This document shows positions 15,104-24,001 of a DNA stretch of 64,000 nucleotides, in pieces. The stretch comes from Limnohabitans sp. T6-5 (GTDB lineage Bacteria; Pseudomonadota; Gammaproteobacteria; Burkholderiales; Burkholderiaceae_C). The notes beneath the pieces were generated by a model. The model had not been told where the DNA came from. It made no database searches and worked only from the letters and a program-made list of their open reading frames with translations. Where the stretch lies: positions 186,001-250,000 of the forward strand of contig NZ_NERV01000001.1 of assembly GCF_003063315.1 (NCBI RefSeq). Reading direction: 5' to 3'. The translations under genes were made by a program, and so were the position numbers. How positions within the stretch are numbered: position 1 is the stretch's first letter; each line of letters starts with the position of its first letter.

Positions 15104-15131
15104 TTGACGATTTAATAAGCATGCATATAAT
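15104..15131 (+). promoter_or_regulatory. Sigma-70 promoter of the gentisate operon
   Basis: TTGACG (15104-15109), 16-base spacer, TATAAT (15126-15131). Transcription would begin near 15138, which rules out the in-frame ATG at 15121 and supports ATG 15169 for the first gene. Confidence 0.82.
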
Positions 15132-15168
15132 TTACCCACCTTCATTGATCCACTTTTTAAGAAAGCCC

Positions 15169-16380
15169 ATGAGCACTTCCCCCTCCGAACTTCCCGTCAT
15201 CGTCGCAGGCGGTGGCATTGGTGGCCTGGCCGCCGCTTTGGCGCTGGTGCGACAGGGCTTTCAGGTCACCGTGCTGGAGCAAGCCCCCGAGATCGGCGAG
15301 ATCGGTGCGGGCATCCAGCTCGGCCCCAACGCTTTCCACGCCTTTGACGCCTTGGGCATCGGGGACAAAGCGCGTGGCCGTGCGGTCTACACCGACTTCA
15401 TGGTGATGCACGACGCGATCGACGAGTACCAAGTGGGCAAGATCCCCACCGACGAGAAATTCCGCCAGCGCTTTGGCAACCCCTACGCCGTGATCCACCG
15501 GGCCGATGTGCATTTGTCACTGCTCGAAGGCGCGCAAGAAACCGGTCAAGTGCAATTTCACACCAACACCCGTGCGGTGCGCATCGAGCAAGACGAACAC
15601 AGCGTGACCGTGTGGGACCAGAACGGCAAAGCCTTCAAAGGCTGCGCATTGATCGGCGCAGACGGGGTCAAGTCGGTGGTGCGCGAGCAGTTTGTGGGCG
15701 ACCCGGCCCGCGTCACAGGCCATGTGGTCTACCGCGCCGTGGTCGAGAAAAAAGACTTCCCTGCCGACCTGCAATGGAACGCTGCCGCCATCTGGGTCGG
15801 TCCCAACTGCCATTTAGTGCACTACCCCCTGCGCGGCGGCGAGCAATACAACGTGGTCGTGACCTTCCACAGCCGCCAGCAAGAAGAATGGGGCGTGACG
15901 GATGGCAGCAAAGAAGAAGTGCAAAGCTACTTCCAAGGCATTTGCCCCAAAGCACGCCAGCTGATCGATCTGCCCAAAACCTGGAAGCGCTGGGCAACAG
16001 CCGACCGCGAGCCCATTGGCCAATGGACCTATGGCCGCGTGACTTTGCTGGGCGACGCTGCCCACCCCACCACCCAGTACATGGCGCAAGGCGCTTGCAT
16101 GGCCATGGAAGACGCCGTCACTTTGGGCGAAGCCCTGCGCACGCACCACAACGACTGGCCGAAAGCGCTGGACATGTACCAACGTGCCCGCGTGGCCCGC
16201 ACGGCCCGCATCGTGCTGTCGAGCCGCGAAATGGGCCGCATCTACCATGCCAAGGGTGTGGAGCGCCTGGTGCGCAATGACCTGTGGCGCGGCCGGGGTG
16301 CAGAGCGCTTTTATGATGCGATGGAATGGCTGTACGGCTGGAATGTGGGCAACTGCCTCGACGCCGCCCAAAACACCTGA
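15169..16380 (+). CDS. 3-hydroxybenzoate 6-monooxygenase
   Basis: 403 residues. FAD-dependent aromatic hydroxylase: GxGxxG box 'VAGGGIGGLAAALAL' at the N-terminus with 'VTVLEQAPEIGEIGAGIQLG', the DG motif in 'LIGADGVKSVVRE', and the GD motif 'LLGDAAHPTTQYMAQGACMA' with 'EDAVTLGEAL'. This subgroup converts 3-hydroxybenzoate to gentisate with NADH and oxygen. The next three genes complete gentisate breakdown, which fixes the substrate class better than the motifs alone; a salicylate 5-type reaction is the main alternative. The start at 15169 follows the promoter at 15104-15131 by about 30 bases. Confidence 0.88.
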   Translation: MSTSPSELPVIVAGGGIGGLAAALALVRQGFQVTVLEQAPEIGEIGAGIQLGPNAFHAFDALGIGDKARGRAVYTDFMVMHDAIDEYQVGKIPTDEKFRQRFGNPYAVIHRADVHLSLLEGAQETGQVQFHTNTRAVRIEQDEHSVTVWDQNGKAFKGCALIGADGVKSVVREQFVGDPARVTGHVVYRAVVEKKDFPADLQWNAAAIWVGPNCHLVHYPLRGGEQYNVVVTFHSRQQEEWGVTDGSKEEVQSYFQGICPKARQLIDLPKTWKRWATADREPIGQWTYGRVTLLGDAAHPTTQYMAQGACMAMEDAVTLGEALRTHHNDWPKALDMYQRARVARTARIVLSSREMGRIYHAKGVERLVRNDLWRGRGAERFYDAMEWLYGWNVGNCLDAAQNT

Positions 16381-16398
16381 TTGCACGGAGACAACCCC

Positions 16399-17436
16399 AT
16401 GAACGAACTCGGCCGACTCGAAGACCTGCCCAAAGACTATGTGCAGGACCTGCGCAACGTGAACCTGGTGCCCCTGTGGCCCAGCCTGCGTGGCGTGCTG
16501 CCGCCCAAGGTGCCCACCCGCCAGACCCAGCCGACCTGCTGGGCTTACAAAGACATCAAGCCGCTCTTGCTCAAAGCGGGCGAGTTGACCCCGATCGAAA
16601 AAGCCGAGCGCCGCGTGCTGGTGCTGGCCAACCCTGGCCACGGCCTGGACAAGATGCAAGCATCTGCCGCCATGTATTTGGGCATGCAACTGCTCATGCC
16701 CGGCGAGTGGGCCCCCAGCCACCGCCACACCCCCAACGCGGTGCGCATGGTCGTAGAAGGCGAAGGCGCCTGGACCACCGTGGACGGCGAAAAATGCCCG
16801 ATGAGCCGCGGCGATTTGATCCTCACACCCACGGGCCTGTGGCACGAGCACGGACACGATGGGACCGACCCCGTCATCTGGCTCGATGTGCTGGACCTGC
16901 CCCTGGTCTATTACATGGAAGCCAGCTACCACATCAACGGCGACCGCCAAACGGTGCAGCCTGGCCGCAGTGACCAGCAATACGCCCGTGGCGGCGTCGT
17001 GCCCTCGCATGTGTTTGACCGCAGCAAAAAGGCCTACCCCATGCTGCGCTACGCCTGGAAAGACGCCAAAGCGGCATTGGAAGCGCTGGCCGCTGACGAT
17101 ACCGGTTTGGAGCAGGTGCAAGTCACCTACACCAATCCTGAAACCGGCAGCGACGCCGAAAACATCTTGGGCTTTTACGCGCTCATGCTGCACCCCGGCC
17201 AAACCCTGCGTTTGCCTGCGCGCTCCCCTGCCCAAGTGTTTCACGTCATCGAAGGCGCGGTGCAAGCCCAAATCGTGGCCAGCACCTTCACCTTGGCCGA
17301 AGCCGACACCTGCTGTGCACCGGGTTATGAAGCCGTGACGCTGACCAACCTGAATGCCATCCAGCCTGCGTTCGTGTTCATCGCCGACGAATCCCCCCTG
17401 CACCGCAAGCTCGGCGTGTACGAAAACCGCGGCTGA
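16399..17436 (+). CDS. Gentisate 1,2-dioxygenase
   Basis: 345 residues from ATG 16399, with GGAG 9 bases upstream. A bicupin: the first cupin carries the Fe(II) ligands in 'APSHRHTPNAVRMVVEGEGA' and 'TPTGLWHEHGHDG', and the second cupin around residues 255-320 ('MLHPGQTLRLPARSPAQVFH', 'VIEGAVQAQ') is degenerate. It opens gentisate to maleylpyruvate using oxygen. It lies 18 bases after the hydroxylase, in the same operon. Confidence 0.93.
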   Translation: MNELGRLEDLPKDYVQDLRNVNLVPLWPSLRGVLPPKVPTRQTQPTCWAYKDIKPLLLKAGELTPIEKAERRVLVLANPGHGLDKMQASAAMYLGMQLLMPGEWAPSHRHTPNAVRMVVEGEGAWTTVDGEKCPMSRGDLILTPTGLWHEHGHDGTDPVIWLDVLDLPLVYYMEASYHINGDRQTVQPGRSDQQYARGGVVPSHVFDRSKKAYPMLRYAWKDAKAALEALAADDTGLEQVQVTYTNPETGSDAENILGFYALMLHPGQTLRLPARSPAQVFHVIEGAVQAQIVASTFTLAEADTCCAPGYEAVTLTNLNAIQPAFVFIADESPLHRKLGVYENRG

Positions 17437-17449
17437 CATGACGCTCCAC

Positions 17450-17517
17450 CGTCATCGCGAGGAGCGAAGCGACCTGGCGATCCAGCAATCGATTGCCACG
17501 CTTCGCTCGCCATGACG
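17450..17517. repeat. REP-like imperfect palindrome within the gentisate operon
   Basis: Begins CGTCATCGCGAGGAGCGAAG and ends CGCTTCGCTCGCCATGACG; the two ends are inverted copies. This is the widespread proteobacterial 'GTCATTGCGAG...' intergenic repeat. It lies between the dioxygenase and the hydrolase genes and may stabilise the mRNA. Confidence 0.8.
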
Positions 17518-17549
17518 AATTCAAAAAATACAAACACTGAAACCTCTCA

Positions 17550-18251
17550 ATGACCTCTTACCTCTTCACCCCACCCGCCGTCCAATCCCTGCCCATTCGC
17601 GGCAAAACCGAGCGCTTCCCCGTCAACCGCATCTTCTGCGTGGGCCGCAACTACCATGCGCACGCTGTCGAGATGGGCCGTCCTGTCGACAAGAGCGTCG
17701 AGCAGGCGTTTTACTTCACCAAGTCGCCCCAGACCCTGGTGGAAAGTGGCGCGACTGTGGCTTACCCACCCCGCACCAGCAACTACCACTTCGAGATGGA
17801 ACTGGTGCTGGCCATTGGCAAAGAAGGTTTCCGCGTGAGCGAGGCCAACGCGCATGAACTGGTCTATGGCTACGCTGCAGGTCTGGACATGACCCGCCGC
17901 GACCTGCAACTGGTGGCACGCGACAAGGGCCGCCCCTGGGACACGGGCAAGGACATCGAGCAAGGCTCGGTCTGTACCGAGATCGTGCCCATGCCCGGCG
18001 TGGTGATCGAGAACGGCGCCATCGCGCTGGAAGTCAACAGCGCGACCAAACAGTCGTCCGACGTGGACAAGCTGATCTGGAACATCCGCGAAATCATCGC
18101 CGACCTGTCCACCTACTACCACCTGCAACCCGGCGACCTGATCTACACCGGCACGCCCGAAGGCGTGGGTGCTGTGCTGCCTGGTGACAAGATCACGGGC
18201 CGGGTCGAGGGCGTGGCCGAAGTCGCACTGACGATTGGCGCTGCGGAATAA
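17550..18251 (+). CDS. Fumarylpyruvate hydrolase (FAH family)
   Basis: 233 residues, the normal length for single-domain FAH hydrolases. Seen motifs: 'NRIFCVGRNYHAHAVEMGRP', the metal-binding acidic pair in 'NYHFEMELVLAIGKEG', 'YGYAAGLDMTRRDLQ', 'KGRPWDTGKDI' and 'QPGDLIYTGTPEGVGAV'. It cleaves fumarylpyruvate to fumarate and pyruvate, the last step of the gentisate route. It is third in the operon, before the isomerase whose product it uses. Confidence 0.9.
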   Translation: MTSYLFTPPAVQSLPIRGKTERFPVNRIFCVGRNYHAHAVEMGRPVDKSVEQAFYFTKSPQTLVESGATVAYPPRTSNYHFEMELVLAIGKEGFRVSEANAHELVYGYAAGLDMTRRDLQLVARDKGRPWDTGKDIEQGSVCTEIVPMPGVVIENGAIALEVNSATKQSSDVDKLIWNIREIIADLSTYYHLQPGDLIYTGTPEGVGAVLPGDKITGRVEGVAEVALTIGAAE

Positions 18252-18263
18252 TGCAATCCTTCA

Positions 18264-18288
18264 GCAGACACCATGGTTTGGTGTCTGC
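18264..18288. other. Perfect 10-bp hairpin between hydrolase and isomerase genes
   Basis: GCAGACACCA (18264-18273) pairs with TGGTGTCTGC (18279-18288) around a 5-base loop. No T tract follows, so it is more likely an mRNA-stabilising or processing hairpin, or a weak attenuator, than a full terminator. Confidence 0.7.
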
Positions 18289-18311
18289 ATTCCAGTGAAC
18301 AGGACCACACC

Positions 18312-18947
18312 ATGAAGCTCTACAACTTTTTCCGCAGCGGTACCTCGCACCGCCTGCGCATTGCCCTGAACCTCAAAGGCATTGCCACCGACTACGTGGC
18401 GGTGGACTTGCGGGTGGAAGAGCATTTGAAAGATGCCTTCAAGTCGGTCAACCCGCAGCAGCTGGTGCCCGCGCTCGACACCGGCGAGCAGGTGCTGGTG
18501 CAGTCGCCCGCCATCATCGAGTGGCTGGAAGAAAAGTACCCCACACCCGCCCTGCTACCGCAAGGTGCTGACGAGCGCGCCCATGTGCGTGCGCTGGCGG
18601 CGATTGTGGGTTGCGACATTCACCCGATCAACAACCGCCGCATTCTGGAGACCCTGCGCAAGCAGTTTGGCGCCAACGAAGACGCCATCAACGCCTGGTG
18701 CGGCACCTGGATCAGCGCCGGGTTTGACGCCTACGAAGCCCTGATCGCGGCCGATGCAAAACGCGGCGCGTTCAGCTTTGGCAACACGCCCACCCTCGCC
18801 GATGCGTATTTGATCCCCCAAGTGGAAAGCGCACGCCGCTTCAAGGTGGACTTGGCCCGCTGGCCGCTGATCAGCGCCATCGACAAAGCATGCGGTGAGT
18901 TGGAGGCGTTCAAAAAGGCAGCGCCGATGGCCCAGCCTGACGCTTGA
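18312..18947 (+). CDS. Maleylpyruvate/maleylacetoacetate isomerase (zeta GST)
   Basis: 211 residues from ATG 18312. A zeta-class glutathione transferase: 'FRSGTSHRLRIALNLKG' holds the active-site Ser and glutathione contacts, 'NPQQLVPALDTG' and 'VQSPAIIEWLEEKYP' complete the thioredoxin-fold domain, then a helical domain ('DIHPINNRRILETLRKQF', 'TLADAYLIPQVESARRF'). In this operon it would isomerise maleylpyruvate to fumarylpyruvate with glutathione. Last gene of the operon; it ends 3 bases before a heptamer repeat array. Confidence 0.9.
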   Translation: MKLYNFFRSGTSHRLRIALNLKGIATDYVAVDLRVEEHLKDAFKSVNPQQLVPALDTGEQVLVQSPAIIEWLEEKYPTPALLPQGADERAHVRALAAIVGCDIHPINNRRILETLRKQFGANEDAINAWCGTWISAGFDAYEALIAADAKRGAFSFGNTPTLADAYLIPQVESARRFKVDLARWPLISAIDKACGELEAFKKAAPMAQPDA

Positions 18948-18950
18948 ATG

Positions 18951-19174
18951 GTTGAGCGTTGGGCGTTGAGCGTTGGGCGTTGAGCGTTGAGCGTTGAGCG
19001 TTGAGCGTTGAGCGTTGAGCGTTAGGCGCTGAACCCTGAACCCTGAACCCTGAACCCTGAACCCTGAACGCTAAACGCTAAACCCTTAACGCTAAACGCT
19101 AAACGCCGAACCCTGAACCCTTAACGCTAAACGCTAAACGCCGAACCCTCAACGCTCAACGCTCAACGCCAAAC
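18951..19174. repeat. 32-unit heptamer array forming a large imperfect palindrome
   Basis: Thirty-two consecutive 7-base units without a break in phase. Units 1-11 are GTTGAGC or one-base variants; units 12-32 are mainly CCTGAAC, GCTAAAC and finally GCTCAAC, which is the reverse complement of the first type. The whole array can therefore fold back on itself. It lies between two convergent genes and runs into the last codons of the aldo/keto reductase (stop at 19156-19158). It may serve as a two-way terminator; no spacers are present, so it is not a CRISPR. Confidence 0.92.
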
Positions 19175-20169
19175 ACCTCGGTATCCACCTCGCTGTTGGC
19201 CTGCGCGTTGTAGCGGTTTCCCGTGACCGTTTGCTGGTTGATCAGGGCTTCCAGGCGCTGCAACAAGCCCGCATCCAACTGCACTTGCGCAGCGCCCAGG
19301 TCATCCAGCAAATGCGCCACAGACGTTGTGCCAGGGATGGGGATGATGTGGTCCGCCTTGTGCAGCAGCCAGGCCAGCGCCAGTTGTGCCGGGCTGCAAT
19401 CGGCCTCCTGTGCCAGAGCGTGGTATGCGGGCAGCAGTTTCAAGTTGGCCGCAAAGTTTTCGGGGGCAAAACGCGGCATGCTGCGACGGATGTCCTTGGC
19501 GTCCAGCCCTTCAATGTCTATCGCTGCCCCACACAAAAAGCCACGGGCCACCGGGCTGAAGGCGACAAAAGCGGCCCCCAGCTCGCGGCAAGCCTGCAGC
19601 AGGGCGATTTCCGGGTTGCGCGTCCAGAGTGAATACTCTGTTTGCACGGCCGCGATGGGGTGCACCGCATGCGCTTTGTGCAGCGTGTTGGCCGACACCT
19701 CAGACAAGCCAATCGCCTGGATCTTGCCTTGGCGCACCAGATCGCTCAAGGCGCCCACGCTGTCTTCAATGGGCACCTTCTTGTCCCAGCGGTGCAGGTA
19801 ATACAGGTCAATCACCTCGGTTTGCAAGCGGCGCAAGGCGTCTTCGCAGGTCTTTTTGATCGTCTCCGGACGACCATCGATCACGCGCACCAGCTTGCCG
19901 TCCCCCGGGTCCACGCCCTGCATGCCGCATTTGCTGGCCAGGGTGAACTTTTGGCGATGCGGCTTGAGAACCTTGCCCAGCAGGGTTTCATTGGCGCCAA
20001 AGCCATATAAAGCGGCGGTGTCAAAAAAGGTCACACCCTGGTCGAGTGCCGTGAGCAAAACCCGCTCGCCTTGCTCGGCAGAGACAGGGGCGCCATAGGC
20101 ATGGCTCAGGTTCATGCAACCCAGGCCGATGGCACTGACTTGGAAAGAGGCAATTTGTCGGGTTTTCAT
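19156..20169 (-). CDS. Aldo/keto reductase
   Basis: 337 residues, a TIM-barrel oxidoreductase of the AKR superfamily. The catalytic tetrad is visible: Asp50 ('VTFFDTAALYG'), Tyr55, Lys80 ('LASKCG') and His126 ('YYLHRWD'). NADPH-binding features follow ('AFSPVARGFL', 'IPIPGTTSVAHLLDDL'). It most resembles the AKR13-like general reductases; the substrate cannot be read from sequence. The last codons are formed by the heptamer array, so its C-terminal residues are set by repeat expansion. Confidence 0.9.
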   Translation of the reverse strand: MKTRQIASFQVSAIGLGCMNLSHAYGAPVSAEQGERVLLTALDQGVTFFDTAALYGFGANETLLGKVLKPHRQKFTLASKCGMQGVDPGDGKLVRVIDGRPETIKKTCEDALRRLQTEVIDLYYLHRWDKKVPIEDSVGALSDLVRQGKIQAIGLSEVSANTLHKAHAVHPIAAVQTEYSLWTRNPEIALLQACRELGAAFVAFSPVARGFLCGAAIDIEGLDAKDIRRSMPRFAPENFAANLKLLPAYHALAQEADCSPAQLALAWLLHKADHIIPIPGTTSVAHLLDDLGAAQVQLDAGLLQRLEALINQQTVTGNRYNAQANSEVDTEVFGVER

Positions 20170-20266
20170 GGCGACATCTTAGACGCTCCAGCCGTGTACC
20201 CCGCTGCTTGAAGGCTCGACCCAACGGCTCCTTTTTCAAAGCAGGCCGAACCACGAGCCCGGCACA

Positions 20267-23200
20267 TCAATGCACTGCCAGTGTCAGCGTCGCCCGGGGC
20301 GTGAAGCCCGGCTTAGGGGCCGCTTCGGTGCGCGCTGCTCCCAAAAATATTTGCGCAGCAGGCACTTGGCGGTTGATCAGCGCATCCCGCACGGCTGCAC
20401 TGCGGGCCTCGGCCAAAGACTGCATATCGGCCGGTGTCACATCAATGGCCGCCAGCAGCAAAGCCGACATGTCGGCGGGCGGCAAATCTTTGGGCATGCC
20501 CAGCAGATTGCGCGGCTTGGGCACGTCCGAGCGCAAATAGACGGACTTGAGCAAGACTGCCTGTTCGTCGGCCGTGATGCGGGTGAGCGCTGAGGCATCC
20601 TGGCCAGCGCGTCTCAAGCTGCGGCGCTTTTCTGCCAAGAGCTGGTCTTGCAGCATGGCTTGGCGATAGGCCTCACCCTCGGCATCCATGTCGCTGTGGC
20701 CCACCACGGTCAGGTGCAATTGGGGCCGATCCGTCAGGGCTTGGGCCACCTTTTGCAAGGACTGAGCAGCCTCGTCTGACAATTGGGCACTGCCAGGCGC
20801 AAAGTTCAACTGCGCCAGGTCTTCATGCCCGGTCAGCAGACCGGTGATGAGATTCAGGGGCGAGGTGATGGCCTTGCCCACCAGGTTCATCAACAACTTC
20901 CAGACAATGGCGCCCACGCGGAAATCCGGGTCGTTGATGGAGCCGCTCACGGGCAACTGGATGTCGATCACTCCCTGACTGTCGGCCAGCAAAGCTGCCG
21001 CCAGTTTGACGGGTAGATTGGGGGCCGAACTGCCTTCGGCCCGGTCACCAAAGCGCAATTGGTTGAGGATGATCTGGTGATTCGCCTGCAACTGGCCATC
21101 GCGGTCCAAGTGATAGTTCAGCGTGGCCGAGAGCTTGCCGCGCTCAATGCCATAGCCTGCGTACTTGCTGCTGTAAGGCGACAACTGAGGCAACTCCAGA
21201 TCACGCAACTGCCCTTGCACATCGAGCGACATGGGCCGCACCAAGGGGTTGATGTGGCCATGAATCTCGACACTGGCCGTGCCAGCGCCCTGCCCGCGCA
21301 GGCTCAACTCCGCCAGGCCGGGCGCCTGTGCGCTCGCGCCCTGGTTGGAGAGGGCCGACAAACTGCCAGTCATCCCATGCAAATCGATTGCGACATGGGG
21401 TTGAACATGAACATCCGAAAACGCCACCCGCCCATTGATCAAGGCCATCGGCCCCAGATCCATCACAGGCTGCGGCCCAGCGACCGCCGCATGGGGCGGC
21501 GTCTCAGTCGGCGCCGTCTTGCGCAAGCCCAGCCAATTGAGACGTCCTGCTGCATCAATGGCCACACGGGCTGAAAAATCATTGAGCACGGTTTCTGCCA
21601 CCTTCAGGCTGTGCAATGCACCGGCCTGAATGATCATGTCCAAACCTCGCAAATTCAGGCTTTTGGCATCCAGCAAGCTCGCCTGCGTGGACTGCTCTTC
21701 GGTACGCAAGGCATTCAGCGTCAGATCACCTTGCAGGCCCAGGCCCAAACCGGCCTCTGCAAAACTCACATCGAGTGCGCCGGCATAGCTCAGGTCTGCA
21801 CGCTTGAATTTCACATCCAGCGCGGAGGCCAGATAAGACCCCAGCTTGTGCGCCGGAAACTTGTCCATCTGCAAGCGCCCGGCAAGGCCAAAGGCCTGAG
21901 CTTTTGCGCTGCCCTGCGCAGCCCCAGGCCAGCGAACACGGCCCTCAAACCCCACGCGGCCACCCGCTTGTCCCCCATCACGGCGCACATTGACGGCATT
22001 CAATCGCCCTTGCACAGCCATGGGGGCTTGTGCCGTACCCGTTGACTGCCAAGCCCCGGTGAGCAAGTCCACATCCTGCAAGTCCAGCCGCACGCCACCG
22101 GGCACAGCGCGATCATCGAATTGGACTTGGCCCCCACTGACTTGCACTTGACGAACATCCCATGACCACGGTGGCTTGCCCGATGCCTCTGTCGACGAAA
22201 CAGTGGGTGTGGAGGAGGTCAAAGGCGCAGCAGGCACAGCCCGCCAGTCTTCAAACATCCAGCGCCCATTGGCCTGGCGCATGACCTTGGCCACAGGCCG
22301 AGTCCACAAAGCCTTTTCTACGCGCACCTGCGACTTGAGCCAGTCCAGCTCCAGCTGCGCCAATTCCAGCGATGCCCAGGACAGCTCTGCCTGCGCCAAC
22401 GCGCCCAAGGACACCTGGTCCAGGCGGACCGAGGGCGCCTTGAGCAGCATCACCCCAGCCTCGTTGGCACGGGCACGTTTCCAGTCCAGCGTCATGTCCG
22501 CCGACAGCTGACCGGTCATCGGGTCCAACAAGTCCGGGCGCAAATACCCGGCGCCATAAGCCGCGCCTGTAGCCAGGGGCAGTGCTTTGGCGCTCATGTG
22601 CAATTGCGCACTGTTCAGGTCCGTCTCACCTTGCCAGGTGATGCGCCCACCACTCAGAGACGCCGAGCCCTCCAGCTTGGCCAAAGCTCTGGGCGAATCC
22701 ATGGGCCAATTCAGGTCATGGGCCTTCAGTACCACATCCCGCAACGTCAACTGCGTGGGCAGCCGCGTGCTGGCATCGGCCCAATGCACCTGCCCACCCG
22801 AGATGTGCAGGCTTTGCAAGCCGAACACAGGCGCATGGCCTGAAGGCGCAGCGACTTCAGGGACCGCAGCAGCAGGCGTCTTGGCCGAAGCAGCGGGCCA
22901 CAGCGTCTGGAACTGCCCCTGCGCATCCCGGCGCAGATGCAGCACTGGCTGCACCACATCGAGCGCAGACAGTTTGAACACCTGTTCCAGCGGCCGCCAC
23001 TCGTCCACCTTCAGCGCCAGGCTGTCCGCTTGAAACAGCGGCATGCCCGCAGGTTTGTCGGCCACTTTTTCCAGCACATTCACGCCCTGCGCCGACACCT
23101 GGCCGGACACCAGAACCTGCGGACGGTCGGCCTGCTTGAACGCCACATTGAAGTCCAGATCCAGCCGCCCCTGCACCCAGCGCACGGGCCACGCGGCGGG

Positions 23201-23944
23201 CCAATAAGGCACATACGCAGCGACATCCAGGTCCTTGATACGCAAGTGGGTCTGGGTGCGCCGGTCGGCGGCAAAAGGGGCGGTCTCGGCCTCGCTGTCA
23301 AAGGCCACGCCGTTAAGGGTGAACGCCAGACGCGGGTGCGTGCTGACCTCGCGACGCGCACCGATGTTGCTCAAAAATGGAATCTGCAGCGTCACATCGT
23401 CCAGCGTGTGGGTGAGCGACTTGGGGGCATCGCGAAGCACCACACGGCCGCCTATCAATTGCACGTTGAACAGCGAAAAACGGGGCATCCCACCCTGGCT
23501 GGCGCCCGGCTGGCGGACCCGACTCAGCAAGTCGTCCACATCAAAATGCCCACCGCCCGAATACGTCACATGCCACTGCGGGTGCAGCACCACGACTTCG
23601 TCCATCACGGGTGCCCAGTGCCACAAGGACGACAGGGCCAGATTCAGGCGAACCTCCTCAATCTGCAAGGGCGGCGGCCCCGGCACATGCCCAGCGCCTG
23701 CCGGGCCCACGCTCAGTCCATGCACAAGCAGCGCCATCGACCACGGCCTGAAGGACACCGACTCGACCTGGACATCGCGCCCCAAGGCCTGACTGCCCTG
23801 CGTTTGCAGCAGCCAACGCACCCCCAAGGGCACGCACAGGGCGCCAAGCCCCCACACCAGCGCCCCAGCCAACAACACACGCATCCCCCAACGCGGCCAC
23901 CCGGACAGGTCGCGCCATTTTTTGAATAATTCTTTGTGATTCAT
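20267..23944 (-). CDS. Giant DUF748/AsmA-like envelope protein
   Basis: 1225 residues from ATG 23944; a 12-residue longer frame exists but lacks a ribosome site, whereas GGGAAG lies just before 23944. One N-terminal membrane anchor (about 18-40, 'MRVLLAGALVWGLGALCVPL') is followed by a very long periplasmic beta-rich region with repeated 'LxLxDVxLxxxxL' and 'VQVSGGQVQFDDRAVPGGVR'-type strands typical of DUF748/AsmA proteins, which are thought to move lipids or support outer-membrane assembly. Near the C-terminus an OmpA-like segment occurs ('LHLTVVGHSDMDAEGEAYRQ'), as in other DUF748 proteins. No operon partner is evident. Confidence 0.88.
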   Translation of the reverse strand: MNHKELFKKWRDLSGWPRWGMRVLLAGALVWGLGALCVPLGVRWLLQTQGSQALGRDVQVESVSFRPWSMALLVHGLSVGPAGAGHVPGPPPLQIEEVRLNLALSSLWHWAPVMDEVVVLHPQWHVTYSGGGHFDVDDLLSRVRQPGASQGGMPRFSLFNVQLIGGRVVLRDAPKSLTHTLDDVTLQIPFLSNIGARREVSTHPRLAFTLNGVAFDSEAETAPFAADRRTQTHLRIKDLDVAAYVPYWPAAWPVRWVQGRLDLDFNVAFKQADRPQVLVSGQVSAQGVNVLEKVADKPAGMPLFQADSLALKVDEWRPLEQVFKLSALDVVQPVLHLRRDAQGQFQTLWPAASAKTPAAAVPEVAAPSGHAPVFGLQSLHISGGQVHWADASTRLPTQLTLRDVVLKAHDLNWPMDSPRALAKLEGSASLSGGRITWQGETDLNSAQLHMSAKALPLATGAAYGAGYLRPDLLDPMTGQLSADMTLDWKRARANEAGVMLLKAPSVRLDQVSLGALAQAELSWASLELAQLELDWLKSQVRVEKALWTRPVAKVMRQANGRWMFEDWRAVPAAPLTSSTPTVSSTEASGKPPWSWDVRQVQVSGGQVQFDDRAVPGGVRLDLQDVDLLTGAWQSTGTAQAPMAVQGRLNAVNVRRDGGQAGGRVGFEGRVRWPGAAQGSAKAQAFGLAGRLQMDKFPAHKLGSYLASALDVKFKRADLSYAGALDVSFAEAGLGLGLQGDLTLNALRTEEQSTQASLLDAKSLNLRGLDMIIQAGALHSLKVAETVLNDFSARVAIDAAGRLNWLGLRKTAPTETPPHAAVAGPQPVMDLGPMALINGRVAFSDVHVQPHVAIDLHGMTGSLSALSNQGASAQAPGLAELSLRGQGAGTASVEIHGHINPLVRPMSLDVQGQLRDLELPQLSPYSSKYAGYGIERGKLSATLNYHLDRDGQLQANHQIILNQLRFGDRAEGSSAPNLPVKLAAALLADSQGVIDIQLPVSGSINDPDFRVGAIVWKLLMNLVGKAITSPLNLITGLLTGHEDLAQLNFAPGSAQLSDEAAQSLQKVAQALTDRPQLHLTVVGHSDMDAEGEAYRQAMLQDQLLAEKRRSLRRAGQDASALTRITADEQAVLLKSVYLRSDVPKPRNLLGMPKDLPPADMSALLLAAIDVTPADMQSLAEARSAAVRDALINRQVPAAQIFLGAARTEAAPKPGFTPRATLTLAVH

Positions 23945-24001
23945 AGCTTCCCGATTCTCTATGATCCTCGGGCGCCCCATCGCAGCCGACTGTGCATGGG
24001 C

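Noticed and set aside
15814-17439. 541-codon open frame on the minus strand
   Set aside because: It is antisense to the gentisate genes, with His/Gly/Val-rich composition typical of shadows in high-GC DNA and no domain.
18951-19174. Heptamer array as a CRISPR
   Set aside because: Units are 7 bases, contiguous and without spacers; no cas genes nearby.
22937-23929. 330-codon plus-strand frame opposite the DUF748 gene
   Set aside because: His/Gln/Arg-rich shadow frame with no motif; the minus-strand frame has clear DUF748 features.
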